Source: Ectocarpus siliculosus | Lineage: Eukaryota > Sar > Phaeophyceae > Ectocarpales > Ectocarpaceae | Length of the DNA: 64,000 bases | NCBI GenBank assembly: GCA_000310025.1 | Contig: FN647962.1 | Span: 97,902-161,901 of the forward strand | Direction of reading: 5' to 3' | In this document: in pieces, positions 63,937-64,000 of the stretch | Layout: every line of letters begins with the position of its first letter | Numbering within the stretch: position 1 is the first letter of the stretch | The notes under the pieces: generated by a model | What the model saw: the letters and a program-made list of their open reading frames with translations, nothing else | What the model was told of the DNA's origin: nothing | Databases searched by the model: none | Program-made: the position numbers and the translations under genes

Positions 63937-64000
63937 GAGTACGCTCCCCACCCCCCCAGAACGGAGGGCCTCTCGTCGCACTGTAAGTTCTTAGGAAAGA

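Noticed and set aside
1-64000. CRISPR array, prophage or bacterial operon
   Set aside because: No regularly spaced short direct repeats with unique spacers, no phage genes, and all confident genes are spliced.

Overview
The window looks like nuclear DNA of a multicellular or large-genome stramenopile, most likely a brown alga. This is inferred from gene content and architecture, not from a marker. The genes are intron-rich (up to 25 short exons with canonical GT-AG borders), coding density is low, and neighbouring genes mostly alternate strand. There are long CAG/polyQ tracts and microsatellites, and a TLC-type nucleotide transporter typical of plastid-bearing lineages and intracellular bacteria. 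I see no bacterial operons, ribosome binding sites or CRISPR array. I rebuilt the gene models by hand from splice signals, reading-frame phase and motif continuity. Exons quoted below are phase-consistent, but no transcript data were available.

Layout from left to right. Positions 1-1927 hold a low-complexity G/T-rich edge and no gene I can support. Positions 1928-8164 (minus) hold an 11-exon TLC-family ATP/ADP (nucleotide) transporter, about 595 aa. Positions 10417-about 11660 (plus) hold the N-terminal part of a possible formin-type GBD/FH3 protein, and an unassigned coding-like segment ends at 13864. Positions 17121-19833 (minus) hold a large disordered, Arg/Ser/Lys-rich protein dominated by one 1.84-kb exon. 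A long imperfect palindrome (a foldback or hairpin-forming element) spans about 22170-22730.

The centre of the window is a divergent gene pair. On the minus strand (38085-26725) an 18-exon gene encodes about 1,204 aa. It has an MGCSES N-myristoylation/palmitoylation start, a domain with SHRW, W-I-D-Y-x-C-I-D-Q and RAWCRLE motifs that resembles HET/TIR-type folds, a disordered linker, and about 17 MORN repeats. On the plus strand (39027-53698) a 25-exon gene encodes about 1,188 aa with SH3, DH (RhoGEF), two PH domains and a long Gln-rich tail. The start codons are 941 bp apart. Both proteins look like membrane-proximal signalling proteins: one could be lipid-anchored and bind membranes through MORN repeats, and the other would activate Rho/Rac GTPases.

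To the right, 53699-55597 contains a 75-bp direct duplication and a small hairpin-rich segment. Positions 55598-58673 (plus) encode TCTP in five recognisable exons, with a tRNA-like/SINE-like module antisense in intron 1. Positions 63300-60441 (minus) encode a SAM-dependent methyltransferase with D-P-F-V-G-G-G-T and T-S-P-P-Y motifs, as in DNA N4-cytosine/N6-adenine methylases; its 5' end is missing. Just upstream of that gene, 63388-63936 (plus) is the 3' coding end of a non-LTR retrotransposon.

The most novel items are the lipid-anchor/HET-TIR-like/MORN fusion, the eukaryotic SPPY-type methyltransferase next to a retroelement scar, a histone-H2B-like antisense remnant inside a MORN-gene intron, and the long palindrome near 22.4 kb.
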